A stretch of DNA of 64,000 bases, taken from assembly GCA_002205965.3 (NCBI GenBank), contig NADL03000645.1:930001-994000 (forward strand). Direction: 5' to 3'. The position numbers and the translations under genes were made by a program. Source of the DNA: Kappaphycus alvarezii. Lineage: Eukaryota > Rhodophyta > Florideophyceae > Gigartinales > Solieriaceae. How positions within the stretch are numbered: the stretch's first letter is position 1; each line of letters opens with the position of its first letter. The notes under the pieces are model-generated. The model worked only from the letters and a program-made list of their open reading frames with translations. It was not told the DNA's origin and did no database searches. Positions 31,781-41,987 of this stretch are shown piece after piece.

Positions 31781-32360
31781 GAGGAGTATGGGGACAATTC
31801 ATGTCGTAATATTTATACGGAAGACAATTTGCTAAACAGAGACGTATCATTCATTGAATTTAAGGATGTATAAACGAGGTGAGTAATTTTAGGTCTTTGC
31901 GAGGTGGTTCGCAAGGTTGTTGGCAGTAAAAAATAATTTCACATTAGAGATTTCATCCTTGAATTATTCGTTCCTGACGCTCTTGATATTGATCATATGT
32001 CGCATTTTTTCGGTGGTGTGTTATTTTATAATGACGCTGAAGAGTTATTTAGAATCGATAAACATGTAAGGCTGTATATTGTAAGTTATATTTTAACTGA
32101 AGAGACATGTAAATATATTTCGGTTTCATTCCCATTTCAGTGTTGTTGACGAGTTCATTTTCGACATTTTCTCCTCATAAACCTTCCTTTTCAAGTATGT
32201 CTAGCCCGAGGACATTGTCATCTCCGCTTTGAAGACTTTTAATAACATAAAGGGAAATACACCATCATGGTTTGGTACCCGAGCTGAAATTTTTTGCGAG
32301 GTCCTTACAGCATCCATCAATGAAACGAAATTTTGTTCCCGATAATTTCAATAATTGACT
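31781..32360 (+). pseudogene. Decayed unidentified gene B with a splice-like intron
   Basis: One frame runs from about 31781 to 32065 with three stops (EEYGDNSCRNIYTEDNLLNR, then DFILELFVPDALDIDHMSHF, FGGVLFYNDAEELFRIDKH). GTAAGG at 32066 and CATTTCAG ending at 32140 would delimit a 75-bp AT-rich intron. Protein-like reading resumes (VVDEFIFDIFSS, and in another frame PEDIVISALKTFNN, TPSWFGTRAEIFCEVLTASI). No family recognised. Confidence 0.4.
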
Positions 32361-32384
32361 GATGAGTTTGACGTTAGCCGTTTT

Positions 32385-33160
32385 TCAGTAGACTTTCAAC
32401 TTCTCAACTGTTTGGGTCTGCACTTTAATTGTCTGCCAACTTTCTTGGACTCTCATACAGGAAGCGGTTTACTCAGAGCATATAGAGTTTTTGACTCACC
32501 CTTAAGTACTAGAAATATGTACTAAATACCATGGAATGATTTCAACGGGATTTTGACGACGGGAAAGAATAACAATAGATACTGACAGGATAAATATCTA
32601 GAACTAGTTTTCACAACCATTATCCTCACGGACAGAGCCAAAAGATCCTCCAAGATATCCATATCTCCAATTCAGTCTCTACAAATTCTGTCTAACGGTC
32701 CAAAATAATAAATGTGATCCTCGGAAATATCGAGGTCCTCCAATACCTCCTCAACTTCCGATCCATCCCCAACAGAGGAGTCCGAAATTACGAACACATA
32801 CTGACACTCCCCTCCGTCCTGCCCAGAAACTCTGCCAAGTTTGTGCACTAACAGGTACCACGAATCAACTCAGTCTTGCTCATTCTTGAATCGTTCTACA
32901 ACTGCCTCCGCGTCCTTGTCCTCCTCCACAACGTGATACAAAATTCAACCACCTTCACGTCCCTGGACTATCTTGGTGAGGTGTTTCTCGTATTAATTTG
33001 GCTCACTGGCCAACAAAATCAGGCCTTTGATGCAACGCGGGTCCCTAGTTGATTTTCCGATGGCTATGGTCGCGTAAAGGAGGTTCTTATTGATGGAAAG
33101 GTAAGGGAGTCTGCTAGTTAGCTGATGAGGCGATCGATTTGGGGGTTTCTGCTTCAACGA
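32385..33160 (-). pseudogene. Acidic-protein unit, decayed third copy
   Basis: The minus strand reads VVEEDKDAEAVVERFKNEQD, DSSVGDGSEVEEVLEDLDIS, then RICRD and GDMDILEDLLALS, matching VEDEAEEVPEG, SLDISQEG, DICGD and SMDILEEL of copy 1. The 75-bp block follows at 32432-32506. The Asp/Glu tract is missing and stops interrupt the frame. It lies in AT-rich DNA and is itself more AT-rich than copies 1 and 2. Confidence 0.65.
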
Positions 33161-33227
33161 TGTTGCTATAGAAATTTAATAAGGGGCATTTCTTTGACAA
33201 TTTTCAAAGTCTTGGTCGAAATGAAAA

Positions 33228-34000
33228 ATGGGAGGCGATGCAGCAGCTTTGAATTTGAATGAATCAGGGGCAAACAATCTGCCTGATAGAGTATTGGAAC
33301 TAAATTTGGAGGACGAAGCAGATCAAGAGTCTAGAGTTTTGTCCTCGAAAAAGGACCAAATATTCAAAACATAAAATATCAAATGGATTCATTCAGTAAA
33401 TTTGGATTCATAAAGAAAAAAGGACTTTTAGTGTTTCTTTTTTTAGAAAATGCTGGACGATGTATTTAAATAAGAAAGCGTCAAGGATGTCTCTGGGATA
33501 GAGGAAACAATGATTTGCGGAAAGGACCGGTTTCGGAGTTACAGAAGTGATGATCAAAATGATGATCTCTTCTTTCCTTTGGTTTCCGACGATCACTAAA
33601 GTTTCATGCCGGAAAATGTGATGGTGGCGCAAAAAGGTAGGTCAAACTAAAGCCGTAGAAGATTTTTAATGCCGATTAATTATTAGTCTTCGAAAATTTT
33701 TGTGCCTCCTACGGAAGCTGCTGTCCGCGTATCCCTACAGGAAAGATAAGCATGCTCCAAATAGAAGGTTTTTTTACGGATTTCATCCAAATTTGGGATG
33801 GGATCGGAAGGCTTTTAAAGAAGATGAATATTTGCATATTCCGTTTTTGCCCCAGATTGACATTGATAGCATAATAATAATATTGAATTCCGAATCAAAT
33901 AATTCATCAAGAGAGGAGAGAAGAACATCTCACCCCCGCTTTTGGAGTAATTCCTTACTTCAAACAATTCCCGCTATATATCTGTTATCCTGGCTTTAAT
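33228..34000 (+). pseudogene. Unidentified intron-containing gene, probably decayed
   Basis: An ATG at 33228 opens 48 codons (MGGDAAALNLNESGANNLPD, then RVLELNLEDEADQESRVLSS). A TTTCTTTTTTTAG acceptor ends at 33446. A second coding stretch runs to 33636 (SVKDVSGIEETMICGKDRFR, then DDQNDDLFFPLVSDDH) with two in-frame stops. GTAGGT to TTATTAG would remove 33637-33686. A third stretch to 34000 reads KHAPNRRFFYGFHPNLGWDR, EDEYLHIPFLPQIDID and FGVIPYFKQFPLYICYPGFN, followed exactly by GTAAGT. Frame changes in exon 3 suggest decay. It is divergently oriented from acidic copy 3. No known domain. Confidence 0.45.
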
Positions 34001-34525
34001 GTAAGTAGCTTCTCTTATCGATATTTATCGCACTGTATAGAGAGCAAGCAAGGACTATGATGGGTCATATGCTCTCGCAAATAAATATTACTAAATTAAG
34101 TTGTACAGGATTAAGAATGGGCCACGTACGAATGCCTATCTGAGGAGGGAGGTAAGTTGAGAAGAGACTAAAATTACTGCTCAAGGCGTTGAAAGTTTCC
34201 AATAAGGACTTCTTTCCAGGCTTTATTGCAGAAGTGTTTCCTTACGCTGATATTCATCTCCCACATTTCATGCAGCTTTATTACAGCCCGCTGTTCGTTT
34301 TCCCGGTCTACATTTCATTATTTGATCTGCCTATCCGATTCAATAATTTTACTTCCTCCTCATTTCTGTTTATTGCTTCAAAGTAACACATTCTTTCTGC
34401 TAGGAGCTCGCGTCCATAGTGGGCGAGCTCACGCTACGTTCTACGGAGCCTGTTAAAAACACAAAAGTCCCGTCTTTTTCTACCCTTTGTACTCGAAAAC
34501 CACCACCTTCTGAGGCCACATTTAG
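34001..34525. other. AT-rich stretch, short frames only
   Basis: Frames of 65 and 76 codons overlap on the plus strand without recognisable content. It may hold further exons of the preceding gene, but I cannot place them. Confidence 0.25.
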
Positions 34526-34529
34526 GATC

Positions 34530-34561
34530 AAGTAGGTCCAACTTTCTTGTTGGACCTACTT
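34530..34561. repeat. Perfect 13-bp inverted repeat (hairpin)
   Basis: AAGTAGGTCCAAC, loop TTTCTT, GTTGGACCTACTT. With one mismatch the arms reach 17 bp (GATC to AATC). Similar in design to the hairpin at 30439-30481 but unrelated in sequence. Confidence 0.85.
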
Positions 34562-35329
34562 AATCTTATCAACTTTCCTAACCAAACTCTGCCTTATTCT
34601 CGCCAATTTTCTCCTTATTGTAGTACCCACAGTCTCCTCTGAAATATCCATCTAGTTCTGACCCATTCGTGACTCACAATTACACTGTTCCTGTAATGCC
34701 AAATCTAAAGAACATCTGCTTCATGACTTTATTAGAATTCGCGGACGAGAATTTTTCTTTCGTTATTCCTAGTCCCCCTCAAATTTTGATCCTGCCCTTT
34801 CTCAAAGTCCATCCCCAAAAGAGTATGTTGTCGACCTCTACTGGACAAGACTAAGAGCACTTTTTATACTGTGTACGGATGTGTATTTTGTACACTGTGC
34901 GGATGTTCACTTTTACTATGCTCTACTGATGTATCGCAATGATAAAATAATTCAACTTAGAGGTGCCGATAAGTTCAAGGTTCGGTTAAGAGCTAAAATC
35001 GGGTAATATTCCGGCCCAATTTCAATTCTGAGCTCTACTATAAGTATTTTTCGCGTTAATATAAACTTCTTGACTAGTACATTTTCATACTTTCGTCACA
35101 TAATCCCTGTAAGGTCCGTTGTGAAAACCAGGAGGTTCAGTCTTGGTTTGGCTGGGAATGATCCAGTGCAGAACTTCAGGGAACTTAAATTATAACGGCT
35201 GACCGTTCCCGGAATTTGAAAAGATCTACTTTAAAGGGGGACGGAAATGGCGTGTTTGAATACAGAAAACCTCTAATAAGCGCATGTTACTTGTTTTCAC
35301 AGTTCCGTATGCGCTTATCTGATTTAATG

Positions 35330-36470
35330 CCAATTACTGGCAAATGAAGCTCGACATATTTCCTTTTAGAGTGGGCATCAACGACCTTCTGAATCAAATT
35401 AAACTGATTTGAGAGCTTCGAAATGCGCTTTAAGGCGTAAATGGAGCTTCAAAAGTCTTCCGAATAGTGACAATTGCGCTCAATTGCAGCCTTTTCAACC
35501 GAAAAACTCTTATCGCGATCTAAGACGCTCTTTTACATTCCATCGTCGTTACTCATTTCCTTTTTAAAACTCTAAATTGCCTAAAAACCAAGAATATGCT
35601 TTATATGCTTCAGGGGTGCAATCTCATACTCCACACAGTCTTCTTCTTCCAGGATGAGTACGTTTTTCAGATTGGCTCTCGACAAACGCACCTCATGCTC
35701 TTCGGAATCGAAAGCCGTGCACTGTAGTCTCTCTTCAAAGACGTGTGAGAAAAATTGCAACCCTTATTCTTTCCGGAAGTGCGTGACGCAATTTTTATCA
35801 AATCCGCGGGTCTTTTTCCCACTCAAACTCCATCCTCCAAGTTTCCGCTATAACATCAACATTTTAGATGAAGTCTCGCTCTGCTTCCAGCATATTGGAC
35901 AAAAGAATTCTCAAGAAATATTTATGCTTTGCATTTAACAACTTGATTATTCCAAAACAAATCAGATGAATACTACTAGTCAAAATGGGTTGCATAAACT
36001 TGCAGCGAGCAATTTGCAGGTCGGATAGAGAAGGACTGCGCCCGTGTGCAGATCAATTTTCCATGAGGAACAGGATTCCCCTTACCGCGGCCACTTTCCA
36101 ACGTCCTCACCGAGTATTTTGAGCTAAGCTTGGGAAATATACGAGTTTATCCACGCTTTTTGGGGTAATAGTCCGGACAAACACGGGTTCAACATGTGAG
36201 AAAAATCAAATGGCCTTTTTCATTCTTAAACCCTAATACTCTCGCCCTAGTCAGCAAACAAGTCGCTGGCTTCCAGAATATTAATCCAAACTCATCCGAG
36301 CTACACATCATTCAACCCCTTAAGGCTCAAAACTTCGAATCAGCTCTGGAATTTCCGCTCGAATCGTTTCATTTTTGCAATTTAGTGCTTCGATGTGCCT
36401 CAGTTCAAAAACTAAGTCATTTACTTTGCTGACGCGGTGCATAGAGCTAAGTGAGAACTTTAGTGTGATT
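35330..36470 (-). pseudogene. Decayed unidentified coding stretch
   Basis: The minus strand reads VNDLVFELRHIEALNCKNET then RAEIPELIRSFEP (36425-36325), later DVIAETWRMEFEWEKDPR (near 35860-35800) and VRLSRANLKNVLILEEEDCV EYEIAPLKHIKHIL (near 35695-35590). Stops and frame changes separate the pieces. Charged, helical composition without recognised domain. A 94-codon plus frame over 35654-35938 is the alternative. Confidence 0.3.
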
Positions 36471-36852
36471 TTCGAGGGTTTTCGATGGTTTAAGGGAAGT
36501 AGTTTGTTATTTTGCTCACATATCCACTTGAAGAGGTTAATATCGAGGGGTGGGACGGTGTTACAGTAGGTCCGTTGTGTTTCGACTTGCCGTCTCTTCT
36601 ATTCATGTCGACCGCAAAAATCGCTATGGGACTGGTAATTGATTGTTTTGACACCTTTTTAAGGCAAAATCTGTTTTTAGCGTAGGCCGAAAGTAGCGAC
36701 TGTGTCTATTTGACGCTATTCTCTTTTTCCGCTGAAAACTCTGCAGTATGAGCTGATTCTAATGAATAGATAGGGTTTCCATAACTGTTTATCATATTTT
36801 AGGTGAGCTAGTGTCGATTCGACAAAGTTACAGCTAATGCCTATAGGACCAT

Positions 36853-37252
36853 TGTCCTCATATGAGGACATAGTTTGGGGCTAATTTTTTGAAATGGAAA
36901 TATTCATTTTCTGCCTTTTTATGCTAGCCTATAGTTTCAAAAGTAGTGAAGCTCGATCAACACATACTTTTTGGTAATAATTTAGCGTTAGACAGGGTGC
37001 AAATTTCTTTATTCCACTTGATCACCTTTGCTTTTAGTGCATATTTGTAACAATTTATTATGTAGTTGAAAGCTTTAGCCAAAGTGGTGTAGATTTGAAG
37101 CCAATGAGCACCTCTTTATTGTAATTCTATGTTTTAGAGTACACTTTTTAGCAAACATTTACGGACCCCAAAAAATAGTTTTACTTACTGTACATTTTTG
37201 TATGATAAAGGGGTTTGTCCTCAAATGGGGACCAATTTTGCCTCATATGAGG
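36853..37252. mobile_element. Possible palindrome-ended MITE
   Basis: TGTCCTCATATGAGGACA, a perfect 18-bp palindrome, lies at 36853-36870, and CCTCATATGAGG lies at 37241-37252, next to an imperfect TTGTCCTCAAATGGGGACCAA (37215-37235). The outer sequences ATTGTCCTCATATGAGG and (reversed) ATTATCCTCATATGAGG form inverted ends about 400 bp apart with no coding content between. The true ends and target duplication are unclear. Confidence 0.35.
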
Positions 37253-37920
37253 ATAATTCTATCGCGGATAGACATTAGTTAGTCATCAAACATATTGTGT
37301 GTATGTGATATAGCCATCTACACTATACAAAATCATCGGAGAAGCTCCATTCAAAGGATTCTCGTAGATATCTCCCGCAATTTATAAACGGTACACCTTT
37401 AGAAATAATCGCCCTCTGCCGCAAATTCCCGAGTATAGTTTCGAATTCTGATCTTCCAAAGAACGCTAACGTTTTAGTAGGTCGAGTCGTCCTGATCATC
37501 AAAATTTAGAAACAGATACATCCGTTTTAATAGGTCTATTTGTCCCACAAGTGAATCTTGACAATAAGAAATATCTATTAGTTCGTAACTCTACAAATTT
37601 AAGACAATATTGCAACCAAGTCACCTCTTCACTCCGGGCAACTCAAAAATTCCGCATTTTGAGCAACTATGTCAGCCGTGCTTACCTTCAGTATTGGAAA
37701 ATTCTCTGCCGAAATGTGACTCCCAAAGGATAGGATTCTAAAAATTCCTAACCCCTTTTATGGTATACTGGATGCAGAAGATTACTGGAATCACAGAATG
37801 GCTACACACTTCGAAGAAGATATAGCGCTTATCGTCCTTGAGTTTTATGGTTCTCATCTTTTGAAAAAATTTTGATGGACTACAAATACTGATAAGTTTC
37901 TTCGTTTACGATACCACAGT
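37253..37920. other. AT-rich stretch without recognisable genes
   Basis: One 60-codon plus frame (37551-37733). Nothing else noted. Confidence 0.3.
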
Positions 37921-38800
37921 CGTTGGAAATGACGCGTTTCTCAGTCTCTCACGACAAATTTTTCCAAATTTTGATTATAGCGAGCTCCAATTTCACAATA
38001 TTACATTTGCTGTTGTTCGCGCCTCTAGAATGTCTAGTTGTATGGTCCTCTCACAAAGTTTACGCATCTCTAAGCTTTTACCTCTTGCAAAATTCTCATC
38101 ATTTGAGGAACATCGCTCCCTTCATGCGAGACTTGCTTGGTACACTCACACTCTCCCGGATATTTCTTTTGCAGTTGCTCTAGCTTGTCGGGGTGCCGAA
38201 ATTCAATTGAATTCAAAAATCCCAAATATTTAAAAAACTGTCGCGCACCTTCAGACAACTCTGATTGCATCCTTTTCGTATATTTCTCCGAATATCAACT
38301 CTATCCACCTCACAGTGTACTACGACGCCGCCTTCGCCAATAATAAAGACCCTACATCTCAGCTCGATTTTATTATTCTTCTAATGGACTCTCCAGACAA
38401 TTTTTATAAATACCACTACTCCAGCCAAAAAAGCTATATCTTCCTCCGCTCTGTTCTAGGAACTGACCTACTGGCCTTCTAAGATGCCTTCTATTTTGCG
38501 TACACCCTTCGAATGTATCTCCAGTCATCCTTCGGAAGAGCCATCCCTTGTTCTCGCAGATTCGATTTTTTATTTGATCTTGTTACGAAATACCCTTCAA
38601 ATGATGAAAAGGATCTATTATTTACATCACTGCAGTCAAAATGTATCCTATCGCAAGTATACTTCGAATGTAGTGCTTGTGCGCACATCTGCGAGACCAA
38701 CCGATGCCTTCATCAAGTTGAATCGCTGCCCGGCCCTAACTATAATTCTTCAGAAACACACTTGCTCGCGTCCAATTGAAAAATGTTTCATCATGTCAAA
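37921..38800 (-). pseudogene. Decayed unidentified coding stretch
   Basis: The minus strand has two well-composed pieces. The first is 38700-38491 (CDRIHFDCSDVNNRSFSSFE, then GMALPKDDWRYIRRVYAK). The second is 38270-38070 (GARQFFKYLGFLNSIEFRHP, then LEQLQKKYPGECECTK). Between and after them stops accumulate. Plus-strand frames of up to 126 codons overlap, so the strand choice rests on composition alone. Confidence 0.3.
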
Positions 38801-39400
38801 AAAATACTTGTACCCTGTGAATCTAACGACCAGAATACCGGGAGATTTTTTCATATTTAAGTGACCAAAAGTTGATTCGGCTGAGGTACAGTAACGTAAT
38901 TATCATAAATTCTGTGTGTGTTTGAAATATCCACTCACACTCTACACTGTCAAATATATCAATAATTTCATTACCTTTTAGATTCCACTTATGGATAGCA
39001 CTTCATTTAGCAAGCTCATCCTGTTGGAACAAAATCTACTTTCTATCGTAGTGTCCGTTGTTGACCTAATTTGCTTGGTAGTAAAGCATTAGAATCTACT
39101 CTTTTTCATGGGCCTTAGATATCTTAAGAACTTCGCCCCGATATCTAGATTTGTCTTTATTAGTCTACATAAAGTTCATAAATTCCTGGTTTCAGCGGAG
39201 TATCAGCCTGAACCAGTCATTGGTACACAAAAGAATGCAGCCGGTCAACTCAAACCGAACGGGCTCCGTTGTCCCTACAATTACGGAGATGGTGTTTCAT
39301 GAGACCAATATTCAGAACATTTAATTAAAACTGACGATAATTTTGAAATGGTTATGCACTTATGTGGTTACATACTGTAATTATGGTCTCAAAACAATGG
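38801..39400. other. AT-rich stretch without recognisable genes
   Basis: No feature recognised. Base composition returns to GC-balanced at its right end. Confidence 0.35.
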
Positions 39401-39429
39401 ACAAAGTTTAGGGAGAGAGCACGACTGGA

Positions 39430-39875
39430 CGAAGAAGAAATCAAGATGGGTGGGGAAAGAGCAAAAAGGGAGCGTGGGAGAGCTTGCTCTGCGCACAGAA
39501 GTTGTCCACTAGCTGCAGAATGTTACGCGTAAGCTTTTTGAAGCGCTATATTTATCCATTTAGGAACTTCATGGATATCTCTTCGATGTCCGGGAGCAAT
39601 TTGTCGGCGTCTATGAGGAGTGCACGGGCGTGAAACTTGACGACGTCGCTATTCAACGCGATGCGGCTGTTGTTTTTGTCACATATCTGCTTAAAAGAGC
39701 TTTTTCAGGCAACGGAGCTGCGGCGAGACGACGGCGGTTTGTTGATGCGCTGGCGTTCACGAGAATAGCTGCGTGCTGGACGGCATTGCGGAGAATGCGA
39801 CTGATGGGTGATTGTGTTGGGATTTTTTCCAGTCGCAGAGCGCAGAGCGTTGTTGGCCCATCGCGCAATTGCTGA
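39430..39875 (+). pseudogene. VYEE-family gene, copy 2
   Basis: The plus frame reads GKEQKGSVGELALRTEVV, then VTRKLFEALYLSI, a stop, ELHGYLFDVREQFVGVYEEC, VKLDDVAIQRDAAVVFVTYL and ARRRRFVDALAFTRIAACW, closing at 39875. The last 82 codons are open from an ATG at 39630. The reverse complement of 15050-15300, and of 16740-16790, aligns with it. The family looks like a soluble helical protein of more than 120 residues. No domain recognised. Two in-frame stops upstream suggest decay, unless a short intron removes the one beside TTTATCCATTTAG, a plausible acceptor at 39552-39564. Confidence 0.45.
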
Positions 39876-40042
39876 TCGAGTTGCTGTCTGGTTGTTGGCT
39901 TTGCGGCGGCGGTACTCTGCGACAGTTGTTTACTTGTCGAGCAGAGGTAACGACTGCATTACATCCGTGGGCGGAAGAGGCGGAAGGATGGGTCGGGCGA
40001 CGTGGTGATGGGACACGCGAAATCGCATTGCTTGATGTGAGG

Positions 40043-40095
40043 AGGGGGAAATTTGGGGTGTTTTGAATGCATGAAAAATATGGTCAGCTTGATGT
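40043..40095 (+). repeat. Diverged copy of the dispersed 68-bp motif
   Basis: GGGGGAAATTTGGGGTGTTT, GAAAAATATGGTCAG match the motif at 9393-9461 in order and spacing, but with many differences. Confidence 0.35.
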
Positions 40096-40807
40096 GAGTG
40101 ATGGGCGATGCGGATGGTTTGATCGTCCCCGTCATTTGAAAACTTTGAATTTCATGCGCTTAGCAGAGATTTTCTACGACATTGCCCCCAAAAAAATTGA
40201 AGTAAAATTTACGGGATTATGCATGGTATGTCGATTTTGGGTGTATTTTCTAGGCGTTTTTCTCGGTCAGAGAAACTCAATGCAATAAGCGAGGGTGTGT
40301 TCTTGTACCGCAATTCTCTTATCGGGAGTTTACTGTACAGTGTAGTGTAATGAATAATGTTTACAGTTTATAAAATGGTTTTTCAAGATGCCATTGGCAT
40401 TGGTGGTCACACTTGCTCCTATCAAAAGTTACGTGTTCATTCGTACTGTACGTACTGTACAGAACTGTAGTGATGGAGGACCCCTTGCAGGAATAAATGC
40501 ATCAAAGATCAAAAAAAATACGGCAACGAGCAGTCAACCGCGAGGTAAAGTAACGGTCTGTTGTGTGACTCTAAAGGAGCCTGAGGTGAGGCGCAGCTAC
40601 CGAAGAATAAGCGATCAAGAATGCCGCGCTCTTCGGCACAGCACACAAATGCCGACAGAATGCAAAATCGAGTTTGAATGTGGACCAGGCCTGGAGGTAA
40701 ATTAATTTGGCAATGCATTAAATTTCTGCAGATCAAGAATAGGATCCGATTAGAGAGCAATTTTGCACTTTTCATGGAAAATTTGCTCCTGTCACGTCTC
40801 TCCCACC
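40096..40807. other. Intergenic with ACTGTAC words
   Basis: Frames on both strands (40388-40705 +, 40509-40775 -) overlap and lack features. ACTGTACAGT words cluster at 40330-40345 and 40440-40470. Confidence 0.3.
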
Positions 40808-40927
40808 ATGTTTCGCACCCGCATGTATCAACGCTTGACTTGCATCGTAGGGTCGTCGGCAGCGATGGCTATCATTTCGCGCGCTCCACTGTATGTAACC
40901 GATGTGGATCATCCGATTAGATCTTAA
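40808..40927 (+). CDS. Possible 39-aa small protein
   Basis: CACCATG start context. The product begins MFRTRMYQRLTCIVGSSAAM with arginines, no acids and a hydrophobic stretch, like an organelle-targeting or membrane leader, and ends YVTDVDHPIRS. It may be a first exon or a chance frame. No homologue recalled. Confidence 0.2.
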   Translation: MFRTRMYQRLTCIVGSSAAMAIISRAPLYVTDVDHPIRS

Positions 40928-41284
40928 TCTTCATGGGCGGTCAGGCAGTGTACGGTACTGTACACACTCGAAATGAGAGATAAAGCTACCGTAGGCTTCA
41001 TCGCAGAGAATTTAACCCTGTACAAATGCTTGGACTACAAACAATCGGGGTAGCAATGCCAAGTCTCGGCCTCACAGTACCGATTGTCTTTAGAGAACGC
41101 TACCTATTCATGTAGAAGCGAGAAGGGAAGAATGATATTTACTTGATTACTTGTGTAGAGTGTGCACCGACTGACCGTCTATTCAGTAAAGAGCCAAGTG
41201 GATGGACCAAATTGGTCACGTGCAGTGCGGTGCGCGATACAGTATGACGGCCAACACCATTTTGAATTTGTTAGATTACAGTAG

Positions 41285-41325
41285 CCCATAGTACTACTGT
41301 ACTGTACTGTACTGTACTGTATGAC
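41285..41325. repeat. ACTGT pentamer array
   Basis: Five or more tandem ACTGT units (GTACTACTGTACTGTACTGT...), the same word family as at 3853-4215. Confidence 0.8.
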
Positions 41326-41987
41326 CGGAACTTTTCAACGACTGCACTTGCGCTGAATCAAGCCATCCAGCCGTCCTCTCATGCAGCAACCACCGATCAC
41401 TGATTATTTATCTACCATGTTTCTGCACGACTGTACCAAAGTTTGGATACAGAAGGACCTTTGCAAGTTGAATCCATTGCTTCAGCTGATGTGATGACGC
41501 CACTGCAAACCCAATCCCACCCGCTGTATAGCCTCAGGGAGAGAGAAACAACTTTACTTTAAAGAGTATCGATGCATGCCTGCAACCCACACGCGCCCTA
41601 TGCATGGCCGAAAAAGGAGGCGCCGCTACATTACTGTAGTGCACCATTGACTTGAGTCCACTTGTTACGCCAACGCAAAAACCTGAAACCACTCTGCTAT
41701 GGACACTGCCCACTCTGTCCAGTCCTTGTCCTTCTTGTCCTCCTCTCCCCCCTGCCTACGCGTAGATCACCCCTTTCCTCATCCCCCGAAACAACATACC
41801 TTCTTACACGCGTCCCAAACTTCCACGGGCGCACAATCCACGACCATCAAACCAACTCCCCAACTCTTCCCTTTATCTAAATACACAACACCCCCACCAA
41901 CTCCCATCCCTCATCACCACCAACAACCAGTCCCAATGCAACAACCGCACTCCCACCTCATCCCCCTCACCCCACACGCAACCCACC

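Noticed and set aside
36195-36569. Plus-strand frames of 64-78 codons
   Set aside because: The minus strand over the same DNA reads more like protein, and the plus frames have no features.
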